A DNA stretch of 64,000 nucleotides from Pseudomonadota bacterium (GTDB lineage Bacteria > Pseudomonadota > Gammaproteobacteria > Burkholderiales > Burkholderiaceae_B). Positions 17,579-26,187 of this stretch are shown piece by piece. Position 1 is the stretch's first letter, and each line of letters begins with the position of its first letter. The stretch lies in NCBI GenBank assembly GCA_023423975.1, contig JAFAEO010000084.1, positions 62,001 to 126,000 of the forward strand. Reading direction: 5' to 3'. The position numbers were made by a program, and so were the translations under genes. The notes beneath the pieces were generated by a model that was not told the DNA's origin, made no database searches, and saw nothing but the letters and a program-made list of their open reading frames with translations.

Positions 17579-18541
17579 TCAAATTCCGCAGAATGCCCGA
17601 ATCTCCGATTGAGTGAATGTGACGTCTATAGCTTCATCAGGAGCCATATCCTGCAGCGCTTCAATCATGGCTCGAAAAAGAGCGACGGCAGCCGGAGAAA
17701 GACTGCGCCCCTTTTTTTTAACGACATAGAGCTTGCGACGTATGCTCGGGCGTGTCAGGATGCTGAACCTGAGTCCTTCCACCACCAGGGATCTGGCTGC
17801 GAGCGCGGGTAATGCACTGAAACCGAAGCCGCGGCTGAGCAGTGCCTGAAGCGCTGCCACTCCGCTGACTTCATATACTGTGTTCTTGAACAGCCCTGCA
17901 ATTTTCGACTCGCTGTCAAGCAGTATGCGTATGCCATTGGCCTTGCTTAGTCGGACCATGGTGTGTTTCGATAATTTGTTCCATGTCAATGAGGCGTGCT
18001 CGTCATTCAAGGGATGTTCAGCACCATATACGGCGCCATAGGCATCGGTAAGAAGGAGCGTGGCATCAAGCTCGGGAATCGGTTCAAACAGGGTAGTGAC
18101 GCCGAAGTCCGCTTCGCCTGACAAAACTTGCTGGGCAACGCTCTGTGTCGTGCCTTCAGTAAAGCGAGTGTGAATGCCTGGGTGTTGTCTTGCTAAATCC
18201 ATCAATGCGGGGGTAAGCACGTAAGTAATGAAAGAGCCTGCCGCGCAGACCGAAACGGATCCACGTTCTCGTTCGGCCACCATGCGTAAATCGTCCAGCG
18301 CGTCTTCCAGATCCCGCAGTATGCGCTGAGCAGTCGGCAAAAATAGTTCTCCTTGCCGGGTGGGTATTACCGATCGGGTGGAGCGGTCAAACAACTGCAG
18401 ACCAATTTCCTCTTCAAGCACTTTAATTGACGATGTCAAGGTGGATTGAGTGAGGTGCAGGCTATCTGCTGCCTTGGTAAAGCTGCCTTCTGCTGCAACG
18501 GCCATAAAGGCACGTATCTGTTTTATCGTGATATTTACCAT
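17579..18541 (-). CDS. LysR-family transcriptional regulator
   Basis: A 320-residue regulator beginning MVNITIKQIRAFMAVAAEG, with the helix-turn-helix SFTKAADSLHLTQSTLTSSIK and IGLQLFDRSTRSV. The internal ATG is preferred over one 18 codons upstream. It is divergent from the TauD-Bug operon with about 100 bases between, so it is the likely regulator of that operon. Confidence 0.87.
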   Translation of the reverse strand: MVNITIKQIRAFMAVAAEGSFTKAADSLHLTQSTLTSSIKVLEEEIGLQLFDRSTRSVIPTRQGELFLPTAQRILRDLEDALDDLRMVAERERGSVSVCAAGSFITYVLTPALMDLARQHPGIHTRFTEGTTQSVAQQVLSGEADFGVTTLFEPIPELDATLLLTDAYGAVYGAEHPLNDEHASLTWNKLSKHTMVRLSKANGIRILLDSESKIAGLFKNTVYEVSGVAALQALLSRGFGFSALPALAARSLVVEGLRFSILTRPSIRRKLYVVKKKGRSLSPAAVALFRAMIEALQDMAPDEAIDVTFTQSEIRAFCGI

Positions 18542-18639
18542 TGATAAAATCCATGAATGTATAGAAATTATTCGTTTGTTCAAGCATTCTCTCAAGTTTA
18601 AACTATTTCCAGATTATTCATTTTCACACAGGAAAAGTA

Positions 18640-19716
18640 ATGAACAGCGCGCAGAAAAGTTATGTTGACAACGTTCCTGAAACGGTTACAGGGAAGGCAG
18701 CCTGGTACGGACAGGACATGTCCAGTCGTTCCGAGTGGATCCACCAACTTGGCTCTGAAGATATTAAGGAAATTGACCAGGCCATTGCCGCTTTTCACGC
18801 CGGCGGTTTGTCCATGGCAGACATTAGTCCTGAAACGTTTCCCTTGCCTGGCTTATCGAAAAAACTGACTCGAATTCTGGCTGAAATTATCGAGGGGCGA
18901 GGTTTCGTGTTATTGCGCGGCTTACCAGTAGAGCGATATGGTAAAGGCGATTCAGCAATCGCCTATCTTGGTATAGGCTCGCATTTGGGGAGTTTCCGCT
19001 CGCAAAATGCCAAAGGACACCTGCTCGGTCATGTGCGCGATATGGGCGCAGATATTAATCAAGCCAAAACGCGTTATTATCAGACGAATCGCGGTCTGGA
19101 GTACCACACGGATTCTTGCGATATTGTGGGCCTGCTTTGTTTGCAAACGTCAAAAAGCGGCGGTGAAAGCCGTATCGCAAGCTCGGTGACCATTTATAAC
19201 GAGATGATGCACCGACGACCGGATTTGGCTGCAGTGTTGTTCCATGCGTTCCCCACGGATCGGCGCGGAGAAGTGCCCGAGGGTATGAAGCCGTGGTTCG
19301 AAGTGCCTATCTTTAACTGGCACGCAGGACATTTGACGACAATTTATTCCGGACAATACATCCGGAGCGCACAAAACAATTGCCCCCTGGCAAGGCGCCT
19401 GACACAGACCGAGATTGAGGCGATGGATATGCTGGACAATCTTACCAACGATCCTGCGATTAATCTGCAAATGGAGTTCAAAGTGGGCGACATGCAGTTC
19501 CTGCATAACCATCAGATCCTGCATTCTCGTACAGACTTTGAAGACTGGCCTGAACCGGAACGTCGTCGGCATCTTTTGAGGTTGTGGTTGTCGCCAAAAA
19601 CGGCGCGGCCTCTGCCAGAATGCTTCGCTGCCCGGTATGGCTCAGTGGAGCCAGGCAATCGGGGAGGCATTGTGGTTAAAGATACCCGCCTTAACTTTAC
19701 GCTTGAAGATATCTGA
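18640..19716 (+). CDS. TauD/TfdA-family Fe(II)/2-oxoglutarate dioxygenase
   Basis: A 358-residue non-heme iron oxygenase. The iron facial triad is visible: HTD in LEYHTDSCDIVGLLCLQ (around residue 155) and the distal His in NHQILHSRTDFED (around 290), followed by the 2-oxoglutarate arginine in RRRHLLRLWLS. FVLLRGLPVERYG near residue 90 is also typical. Such enzymes hydroxylate taurine, aryloxyacids, betaines or similar. It is followed by a Bug-type receptor gene, which suggests an organic acid substrate taken up from outside. Confidence 0.87.
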   Translation: MNSAQKSYVDNVPETVTGKAAWYGQDMSSRSEWIHQLGSEDIKEIDQAIAAFHAGGLSMADISPETFPLPGLSKKLTRILAEIIEGRGFVLLRGLPVERYGKGDSAIAYLGIGSHLGSFRSQNAKGHLLGHVRDMGADINQAKTRYYQTNRGLEYHTDSCDIVGLLCLQTSKSGGESRIASSVTIYNEMMHRRPDLAAVLFHAFPTDRRGEVPEGMKPWFEVPIFNWHAGHLTTIYSGQYIRSAQNNCPLARRLTQTEIEAMDMLDNLTNDPAINLQMEFKVGDMQFLHNHQILHSRTDFEDWPEPERRRHLLRLWLSPKTARPLPECFAARYGSVEPGNRGGIVVKDTRLNFTLEDI

Positions 19717-19817
19717 ATCGGCTTTGCTGCCCTATTTACTCAGATAGCGCCGATAGAACAATCACGATGGGTATCGCTATTGTGATAACAAGAAAGACGA
19801 TGTAGTTGGAGGAAGGC

Positions 19818-20816
19818 ATGACGAATAAAAGAATGACGTTTGTTGGAGCGATCACTTCGGCGGTGTTCTGCAACTTGGTACCTTTGACTTCTACGGCGCA
19901 AGATTGGCCTGCCCAGCCAATTCAAATTGTTGTTCCGTATAGCGCTGGCGGAGCTGTTGACGTTCTGACCCGAATTATTGGCAAGGAGATGAGCAAGGAT
20001 CTCGGCCAGCCGATTATTGTGCAGCCGCGGCCTGGCGGGGAGGGCAATATTGCGGCAATGGCCGTTGCCAAGGCCAAGCCAGATGGGTATACATTACTGT
20101 CCAGTTCTGCCGTGTTAACAAGTATTCCGGTTTTATTTGATGATATTGAATGGAGCGCGGACGATTTTGCGCCCATTGGCCGGTTTGCGACATCATCCGG
20201 GTTTATCGTCTCGTCTGCGAAGCTGCCAGTCAAGTCAATCCCGGAATTGATTGCTTATGTAAAAGATCATCCAGGACTCCCCAGCGCAGTACTCATTGGT
20301 GGCGCATTCACTACGATTGTCACACGCATGTTGGCCAAAGAGGCAGATATTAACTTGCTATTTGTGCCGTATCAGGGCGCTGCGCAACATATGACTGATC
20401 TTTACGAAGGGCGTGTATCACTCGCCACGGTGTCAGGTAACCTTGCCTGTGGGGCTATCAACGACAATAAGCTGAATGTTCTGGCGGTTACCGGGGATGA
20501 ACGGTCCAGTCAAGCGCCCGATATTCCTACAACGAAAGAAGCGGGTATTCCTGAAATTAATACCCAAGGCTGGTATGGGCTGCATGCGCCTGCCGGCACA
20601 CCACCAGACCGAATTGCCAAATTGACACGGTCTCTGGAAAGCGCATTAAAAAAGGATAGTGTCCGACAGGCGCTTTCAAAAGCCTGTGTAAATGTGGCGT
20701 ATCAAAATCCGGAAGAACTTGCCAATTTTGTGAATGAGGATATTAAACATTGGAAAAAAGCGGTTGCTTTAATGAAGAGCCAGGAGAAAAAGGTCCCAAC
20801 CATCCCTAAAAAGTAA
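19818..20816 (+). CDS. Tripartite tricarboxylate transporter substrate-binding protein (Bug family)
   Basis: A 332-residue periplasmic receptor: leader MTNKRMTFVGAITSAVFCNLVPLTSTAQ, then the family opening DWPAQPIQIVVPYSAGGAVDVLTRIIG and VQPRPGGEGNIAAMAVAKAKPDGYTLL. GGAGGAAGG lies just before this ATG, so the TTG at 19806 is not used. No TctAB membrane genes are adjacent; Bug receptors are commonly orphaned in Alcaligenaceae. It probably binds the substrate of the TauD-like enzyme. Confidence 0.88.
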   Translation: MTNKRMTFVGAITSAVFCNLVPLTSTAQDWPAQPIQIVVPYSAGGAVDVLTRIIGKEMSKDLGQPIIVQPRPGGEGNIAAMAVAKAKPDGYTLLSSSAVLTSIPVLFDDIEWSADDFAPIGRFATSSGFIVSSAKLPVKSIPELIAYVKDHPGLPSAVLIGGAFTTIVTRMLAKEADINLLFVPYQGAAQHMTDLYEGRVSLATVSGNLACGAINDNKLNVLAVTGDERSSQAPDIPTTKEAGIPEINTQGWYGLHAPAGTPPDRIAKLTRSLESALKKDSVRQALSKACVNVAYQNPEELANFVNEDIKHWKKAVALMKSQEKKVPTIPKK

Positions 20817-21124
20817 TATGTGTCTATTTCTGTGGTGGCGTTTCGTATGCCAAGTAGTGGTATGAGTGCCGTTAAAAATTTACGCAACCGGCGCAGGATG
20901 TCGGGATAGGAAAGAAGGAGGAGAAAAGTCCGCATTACTCAAAGCAATTGACAAGGCTGAGGTCTGGTCCGATGTGGTTCGTATGAAGCGACCCATTCGC
21001 GTTGCCTATCGATGAATACTTGTCACATTCTTGCAGGACGGAGTTTTATAAAGTGGGGTTTAGAGATGAAAACCCTAAGCTTTTGATTTTTATAGTTATT
21101 TTATATAAAAGGACACCAATGCGG
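20817..21124. other. Intergenic stretch without a recognised gene
   Basis: About 310 bases between the Bug gene and tRNA-Thr. No recognisable coding frame. It contains the 3' processing region of the minus-strand tRNA. Confidence 0.35.
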
Positions 21125-21200
21125 TGGTGCCGATAAGAGGAGTCGAACCTCCGACCTTCGCATTACGAATGCGCTGCTCTACCAACTGAGCTATATCGGC
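21125..21200 (-). tRNA. tRNA-Thr (anticodon CGT)
   Basis: On the minus strand the sequence starts GCCGATATAGCTCAGTTGG and ends GGTTCGACTCC, TTATCGGC and an encoded CCA. The acceptor stem pairs GCCGATA with TATCGGC. The anticodon loop is TTCGTAA between a GCGCA/TGCGA stem, giving anticodon CGT, which reads ACG (Thr). D and T arms are canonical. Confidence 0.95.
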
Positions 21201-21319
21201 AGTCTTACGGAGTCGAAAATTCTAACATATTTTTTTATGTCAGGCTTGCGGCAGAATATTTTATGAATATCTGCCTGCAAGGCTGCATAGATAGAAGGCG
21301 GCCGCAGGGCCGGCAGGCC

Positions 21320-21580
21320 TTAACGGCGACGTGGGCGTGCAGGGCCCGAAGGTGCACGACCGGCAATATGACGGAACGTGATGCGACCTTTGCTCAGGTC
21401 ATAGGGAGACATTTCCAGGGTGACTTTATCGCCAGCCAGAATACGAATATGATGCTTGCGCATTTTGCCGCCGGTGTACGCAATAATGGGATGCCCATTG
21501 TCCAGCGTGACCCGAAAGCGGGAATCAGGCAATACTTCTGTAACAGATCCACTCATTTCAAGTAGTTCTTCTTTTGCCAT
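21320..21580 (-). CDS. infA: Translation initiation factor IF-1
   Basis: An 86-residue OB-fold protein binding the ribosomal A site during initiation. [45 protein letters not shown] and [15 protein letters not shown] cover the whole fold. The basic, proline-rich tail ([10 protein letters not shown]) extends beyond the usual 72 residues and is typical of the second infA copy in betaproteobacteria. It sits alone near a tRNA rather than in the ribosomal-protein operon, which also suggests a second copy. Confidence 0.93.
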   Translation of the reverse strand: MAKEELLEMSGSVTEVLPDSRFRVTLDNGHPIIAYTGGKMRKHHIRILAGDKVTLEMSPYDLSKGRITFRHIAGRAPSGPARPRRR

Positions 21581-22053
21581 ATAGTGTTCTCCTGTAAAGA
21601 TTAATAATCAACGGCAGGATGCGGTGGAAAGCGGTGCAACCCAGGGGGCGCGAACACACAGACCACGGCAGGATGCCGGAAAATGCAAATGCGGATGCCA
21701 GGCGCTTTCGCAGAAAGCTGATTCTGCATTACCACTCGCGAAAGCGGGCTGTTCTGCAGTCTGAAAAAATGATGTCTATGTACAGAAAACGGTGCTTCTG
21801 TTGCCATCAAGTGAGGGAAGTTATCCGTTTGCTACTGGTATGGTTCACAAGGTCATACCGACGGTAAGCGTTGTGTCTGTTCGTGAAGGCGCCTGGTGGG
21901 GCATAGCCGTCACGGCTTGTTGGATTATGTTTTTATATAGGACCGTACGTTGTTTATTATACACTCAATTGTGATATTCCCTAAAATATGTTGCGTTTTT
22001 GGAACATAACAGCCATGTTTTTTATCCATAGGGGCAAATACGTCGCTTTTTGG
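21581..22053. other. Intergenic stretch without a recognised gene
   Basis: About 470 bases between infA and an MFS gene, both on the minus strand. Short frames on both strands look like chance. It should contain the infA promoter; I see no cold-shock-type box with confidence. Confidence 0.35.
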
Positions 22054-23277
22054 TCATTCAGTCAATTCTTTTCCTTTTGTTTCAGGCAGCATAAAGGTTG
22101 TGAGCAATACCAGCACGTATGCGCCCGTGGCAAATGCGGCAATGGCGCCAGCCAGGCCCATGGATTGGCTCAGATAGCCGACCAGCCCTGGGAAAAGGGC
22201 GCCAACGCCACGTCCGAAGTTATAGGAAAAGCCTTGGCCGTTGGCGCGAATAGCCGACGGGTACAGTTCGGTCAGGTAGGCGCCAATGCCGCTGAAGATG
22301 CCCGAGGCCGCAAAACCCAGCGGAAAGCCTAGTATCAGCATTTGTGTATTGCTAAGGGGAAGCGCGGTATACAAATAGATGCAAACCCCCGATAGTAGGG
22401 AAAACAGAATCAGATTGGCCTTGCGCCCGAACCGGTCGGCAAAGTACGCGCCGGCAATATAGCCGCAAAACGACCCTGCAATAATGACCAGCAGATAGCC
22501 GCCCGTGCCAACGATAGACAGATGTCTTTCAGTTTTCAGAAAGGTAGGCAGCCAGGTGGTAATGGCATAGTAACCGCCTTGCACCCCAGTGCAGAGCAGG
22601 GCGGTAAGCAGGGTGGTCTTGATGACACCTGGAGCGAAGATTCCCCAGATATTGGATACATTTTTCTGTTCAAGTACCTTTTTCTTGAAAATTTCCGGCT
22701 CGGGAACGTGGCGACGTATAAACAGCACCAGCAGTGCTGGTAATACGCCGATCCAGAACAGACTGCGCCAGGCCCATTCCACTGGCAGGATAGAAAACAT
22801 GAGTGTATAAACCAGCGCGGCGGCGCCCCAGCCGATGGCCCAGCCGCTTTGAACTGTTCCCACGGCCTTGCCGCGATGCTCCGCCCGGATAATTTCCCCC
22901 ATCAATACGGAACCCACCGCCCATTCGCCGCCAAAACCCAGCCCTTGCAGCGCCCTGAGTATAAAAAACTGCTCAAAATTTTGTGCAAAACCGATCAGCA
23001 CTGTACACACCGAAAACCAGAGAATAGTGATCTGCAGGATGCGTACCCGGCCATAGCGGTCAGCCAGGATACCGGCGCCCCAGCCACCAATTGCCGAAAA
23101 CAGCAACGTGATCGTGCCCAGAATCCCCGCCTCTGCATTGCTGATTCCCCAAAGCTGGATGATCGCGCTAATGACAAATGTGAACACCATGAAATCGAAG
23201 GCATCGGTTGCCCAGCCGCCGAAAGCCGCGATAAAGGTATTTTTTTCTGTCCGGTTCAATTGCTTATACCAATTCAT
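22054..23277 (-). CDS. MFS transporter, metabolite/aromatic acid:H+ symporter type
   Basis: A 407-residue permease with about 12 membrane segments. It begins NRTEKNTFIAAFGGWATDAFDFMVFTF with the Asp in TM1 typical of the aromatic acid and SHS families. GILADRYGRVRIL is the loop 2-3 motif, and RALQGLGFGGEWAVGSVLMGE is the TM4-5 signature of this branch. It lies 76 bases after the LigI-like amidohydrolase on the same strand, so it likely imports the substrate or precursor of that enzyme. Confidence 0.86.
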   Translation of the reverse strand: MNWYKQLNRTEKNTFIAAFGGWATDAFDFMVFTFVISAIIQLWGISNAEAGILGTITLLFSAIGGWGAGILADRYGRVRILQITILWFSVCTVLIGFAQNFEQFFILRALQGLGFGGEWAVGSVLMGEIIRAEHRGKAVGTVQSGWAIGWGAAALVYTLMFSILPVEWAWRSLFWIGVLPALLVLFIRRHVPEPEIFKKKVLEQKNVSNIWGIFAPGVIKTTLLTALLCTGVQGGYYAITTWLPTFLKTERHLSIVGTGGYLLVIIAGSFCGYIAGAYFADRFGRKANLILFSLLSGVCIYLYTALPLSNTQMLILGFPLGFAASGIFSGIGAYLTELYPSAIRANGQGFSYNFGRGVGALFPGLVGYLSQSMGLAGAIAAFATGAYVLVLLTTFMLPETKGKELTE

Positions 23278-23353
23278 CTCGCTTCTCCGTTGGGGCTATA
23301 TCTTGATGATGGGGTGCCGCATGGACGCAGCCTTTCGGGCTGTGTGCACAGAT

Positions 23354-24223
23354 TCAGAGTTTAAAGCCGTAAAGGGCCGCCGGATTGTCTACCAGAATTT
23401 TATTGCGCTGGCTGGCCTGGGGTGCCCATTTTTCAAGCTGCGCAAGGAGCAGGCCGGTATTGGGCATTCTGGGGATGGAAACGTGAGGCCAGTCGCTTCC
23501 CCAGAGCATGCGGTTTTCATTTGTGTTGATGAGGGCCTGAGCCCACGGCACCACATCGGCAAATTCCGGAAAATCGTCACTGATACGATACGCGCCTGAC
23601 AGTTTCACCCACCAGTCATGTTTTTCTATCAATTCCTGCATTGCCCGAAAACCGGTATGATCGGTACCTTCAGAGACGGGCATATGGCCCATGTGGTCAA
23701 TAACGCCGGGCACCGGCAGCTGTTTTAACCGTGGCAGCAGTTCCGGTAATTGGCGGGCGTCCATCAGAAACTGCATATGCCAGCCGAATTCGGCGATCTT
23801 GCGGGCAAGTTTTTCCATGGCCTCAAAGCCGGTCCCGCCGCCGAACAGCACATTGATGCGCAGTCCCCTGACACCGGCCTCGTGCATCAGTTGCAATTGC
23901 GCATGTGTGATGTCTTCGCGCACAACGGCAATGCCCCGCAACTTGTCCGGGTGTCGTTTTAATACTTCCAGCATATAGCGATTGTCGTCACCATAGACGC
24001 TGATTTGAATGAGCACGCCGCGTTGCATGCCGGTGTGCTCAAGCATGGATAAATAGCGGGATTCAGGCGCTCCGGGCGGGGTGTAGCTACGATTGGCAAC
24101 AAACGGGTACGCATTCGTATCGTCGGACACGACATGGGCGTGGGTATCGCAGGCGTTGGCAGGCAGTTCAAAGCCTGCTGGGGCTATCTCCTGCAGGGGG
24201 GCAAGACACAACTGCATGGTCAC
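23354..24223 (-). CDS. Amidohydrolase-family protein, 2-pyrone-4,6-dicarboxylate lactonase (LigI)-like
   Basis: A 289-residue TIM-barrel hydrolase of the amidohydrolase_2 group. The metal-site motif is CDTHAHVV (about residue 25); IDHMGHMP and the terminal LWGSDWPHVSIPRMPN supply further His and the conserved Asp. These are the landmarks of LigI-like lactonases and related hydrolases. With an MFS symporter downstream it forms a small uptake-plus-hydrolysis unit. The exact lactone or dicarboxylate is not known. Confidence 0.85.
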   Translation of the reverse strand: MTMQLCLAPLQEIAPAGFELPANACDTHAHVVSDDTNAYPFVANRSYTPPGAPESRYLSMLEHTGMQRGVLIQISVYGDDNRYMLEVLKRHPDKLRGIAVVREDITHAQLQLMHEAGVRGLRINVLFGGGTGFEAMEKLARKIAEFGWHMQFLMDARQLPELLPRLKQLPVPGVIDHMGHMPVSEGTDHTGFRAMQELIEKHDWWVKLSGAYRISDDFPEFADVVPWAQALINTNENRMLWGSDWPHVSIPRMPNTGLLLAQLEKWAPQASQRNKILVDNPAALYGFKL

Positions 24224-24591
24224 TCCATTGAAAAACAGGGCGTTAGCATGCCGTTTATAGTAGCAACGATAGGGGACGAATGTCCAATATTATGTTGTTT
24301 GTTGTATTGCAGAAAAGCCTGGTTGACTGCGGATTGCGGCGCATTGGAAAAATGGTTCCGCTGCAAATCGGGAAACCAGGGGCATCGGATTGGGCCTGGA
24401 GGCTTTTTAGAAGAGTTTGAATCTGATCCGAAGTGTTTGCGAGCCTACACATTTGGTGAAATTTAAAATCTTGCAGGCTTGCGTCATGCGTGTTCGTTCG
24501 GAATGCCAGTGTCCGTTAATCGGGCTGTGGAAATATGTCATATTGCTGCAGAAACCGGTGTACATTGCGCAAGTTGGATCATTTCATCAAA
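24224..24591. other. Intergenic stretch without a recognised gene
   Basis: About 370 bases between the amidohydrolase start and the 3' end of the IclR gene. No protein-like frame seen. The promoter of the amidohydrolase-MFS pair should be at its left. Confidence 0.35.
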
Positions 24592-25461
24592 TCATTTTTC
24601 CGTTTGAATTCCATAATAGCAATCCCCCAGTCGTTGCGCATAATCTTGCAATATCGGTAATTGTTTTTTCAGTGATTCAGTCGTTGCGCGCGCGGTGGGA
24701 ACCGCCATTCCCAAGGCAAGCACCGGATAATTCTGGTTACTCGGTATTGGAACAGCAATGCCCAAAACGCCTGACAAATGCTCCTGGCTGTCAATTGAGA
24801 ATCTCTGTTCTGCAATGGCTTGGAGGTTGTCACGCAGCGTTATGCGATTGGTGATGGTATTGTCGGTATTTCGCGATAGCGTCATGGTGTTCACGAATTT
24901 TTCGCGTTGTTCCTCAGGCAAAGATGCCAGCAGCAGTTTGCCAATCGCAGTGCAATGCAATGGGACATCGCTTCCCGGCTCAAGGCGCAGCGCAAGCGGC
25001 CAATGCGCCTCAACCCGGTCAACATAGCGAATGCGACCGGCGGCTATGGTGCCTATATTGCATGTTTCTCTAGTCAGTGAAGACAGTTCTCGCAATATCT
25101 CATGGGCTGGTCCACGCTGTGTGGCCCGGGCAATTACGTTCAGCGCCAGTTTAAGTAAGCGATCCCCTTCGATCAGCTCGCGATGTTTCACGTCTCGCTT
25201 CAGAAAGTTCAGCTTGATAAGGTTGCTGATAACCCGGTTTGTTGTCGGCCGTGGCAGATCCAGTACTTCCGTAATTTGTGCTGCCGAGGGGGGGTAGGGT
25301 GCATTCATGACTATTTCCAGCACATCCAGCGATTTTTCGAGTGCGCCTGCATTCGATGCTCGTGCTGTGTCGTCCCTGGTCGACGTGAGACCTGGACTTT
25401 CGTGAGAGGATGTTTGCTGCCTTGCGGAGTCCGAGGTTGATCTGGTTTTTTTCTTCAGCAT
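24592..25461 (-). CDS. IclR-family transcriptional regulator
   Basis: A 289-residue regulator. After a polar, serine-rich leader of about 40 residues comes the winged helix-turn-helix LEKSLDVLEIVMNAPYPPS with LDLPRPTTNRVISNLIKLNFL, then the GAF-like effector domain with PLHCTAIGKLLLASLPEEQ. A longer frame begins at 25524 but would run towards the divergent promoter. It faces the VOC-dehydrogenase operon and is the natural candidate to bind the palindromes shared by that operon and the importer operon at 34 kb. Confidence 0.85.
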   Translation of the reverse strand: MLKKKTRSTSDSARQQTSSHESPGLTSTRDDTARASNAGALEKSLDVLEIVMNAPYPPSAAQITEVLDLPRPTTNRVISNLIKLNFLKRDVKHRELIEGDRLLKLALNVIARATQRGPAHEILRELSSLTRETCNIGTIAAGRIRYVDRVEAHWPLALRLEPGSDVPLHCTAIGKLLLASLPEEQREKFVNTMTLSRNTDNTITNRITLRDNLQAIAEQRFSIDSQEHLSGVLGIAVPIPSNQNYPVLALGMAVPTARATTESLKKQLPILQDYAQRLGDCYYGIQTEK

Positions 25462-25546
25462 AGACAAAAAATAATTCCCGATGATATCTGAGGAGTGGTA
25501 TGGGGCATTGTACAGGATTGCCAAATTGGTTGGTCGACACTTCCTA

Positions 25547-25602
25547 TTGATTTTGAATCATATTATGATAGAATTCAGATCAATAGACGATACGATAGAT
25601 TA
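25547..25602 (+). promoter_or_regulatory. Promoter and operator of the VOC-dehydrogenase operon (site S1)
   Basis: TTGATT (25547-25552), a 16-base spacer, then TAGAAT (25569-25574). Within the spacer and touching the -10 is a 13-base palindrome ATCAT-ATT-ATGAT (25557-25569). Directly after the -10, TTCAGATCA, AGAC, ATA and GAT blocks recur in site S2 near 34.19 kb with the same spacing. The shared plan suggests a common regulator. Confidence 0.7.
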
Positions 25603-25695
25603 ATTAAAGAGACAATGCCCGTTCCGATTCGTCATGTTTCAATGTAAACGGCCGGTGCAATTGACACTATTCCGAATTTTGTACGGAGACTGGCA

Positions 25696-26187
25696 ATGGC
25701 ATTACTGGATTCCCTTTTAAAAACGCATCATACTGCGATTTGTGTTAACGATTTTGAACGCGCCAAAAGGTTCTATATTGATTTTCTCGGTTTTGTTCTG
25801 GAGGACGAGATGGATCAGCGGGACGAGGCAGGGTTGGCAGATGTGACTGGGCTACCCGGGGCCGTTATTCGTTGGGCGATGCTTATTCATGGCACGCATC
25901 GTATAGAGCTTTTCAAATATTATTCTCCGCAAGGACAGACGCAAGCACGACGGCAATGCGATTTTGGATATAACCACTTTGCGTTTCAGGTTCATGATGT
26001 GGATGCCGTGTATCGGCAAGTCAAAGAGGCCGGTTTTGAGACTCTTTCGTCTCCGCAAACGTTGCGAGGAGGCCGGTCGCGTGTCTTTTATTGCGCTGAA
26101 CCAGAAGGTGCAATAACAGAATTCGCACAGTTCAACAGTGTGCCTGATAAGCAGACACTGAGCGGGCGGATGGAAGGGGGCGTGTGA
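25696..26187 (+). CDS. VOC-family (glyoxalase-fold) protein
   Basis: A 163-residue single glyoxalase domain pair. Probable metal ligands are His in KTHHTAICVND (residues 11-12), Glu in HRIELFKYYSP, His in GYNHFAFQVHD and Glu in GAITEFAQF. Members act as lyases, isomerases or dioxygenases on vicinal oxygen compounds. GGAG precedes the ATG. It is the first gene of an operon with two dehydrogenases and its stop overlaps the next start (TGATG). Its role could be handling a reactive aldehyde or ketol intermediate; that is inference. Confidence 0.82.
   Translation: MALLDSLLKTHHTAICVNDFERAKRFYIDFLGFVLEDEMDQRDEAGLADVTGLPGAVIRWAMLIHGTHRIELFKYYSPQGQTQARRQCDFGYNHFAFQVHDVDAVYRQVKEAGFETLSSPQTLRGGRSRVFYCAEPEGAITEFAQFNSVPDKQTLSGRMEGGV

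Noticed and set aside
21601..21974. Short frames between infA and the MFS gene as small proteins
   Set aside because: Overlapping frames on both strands with no protein-like pattern and no ribosome-binding sites.
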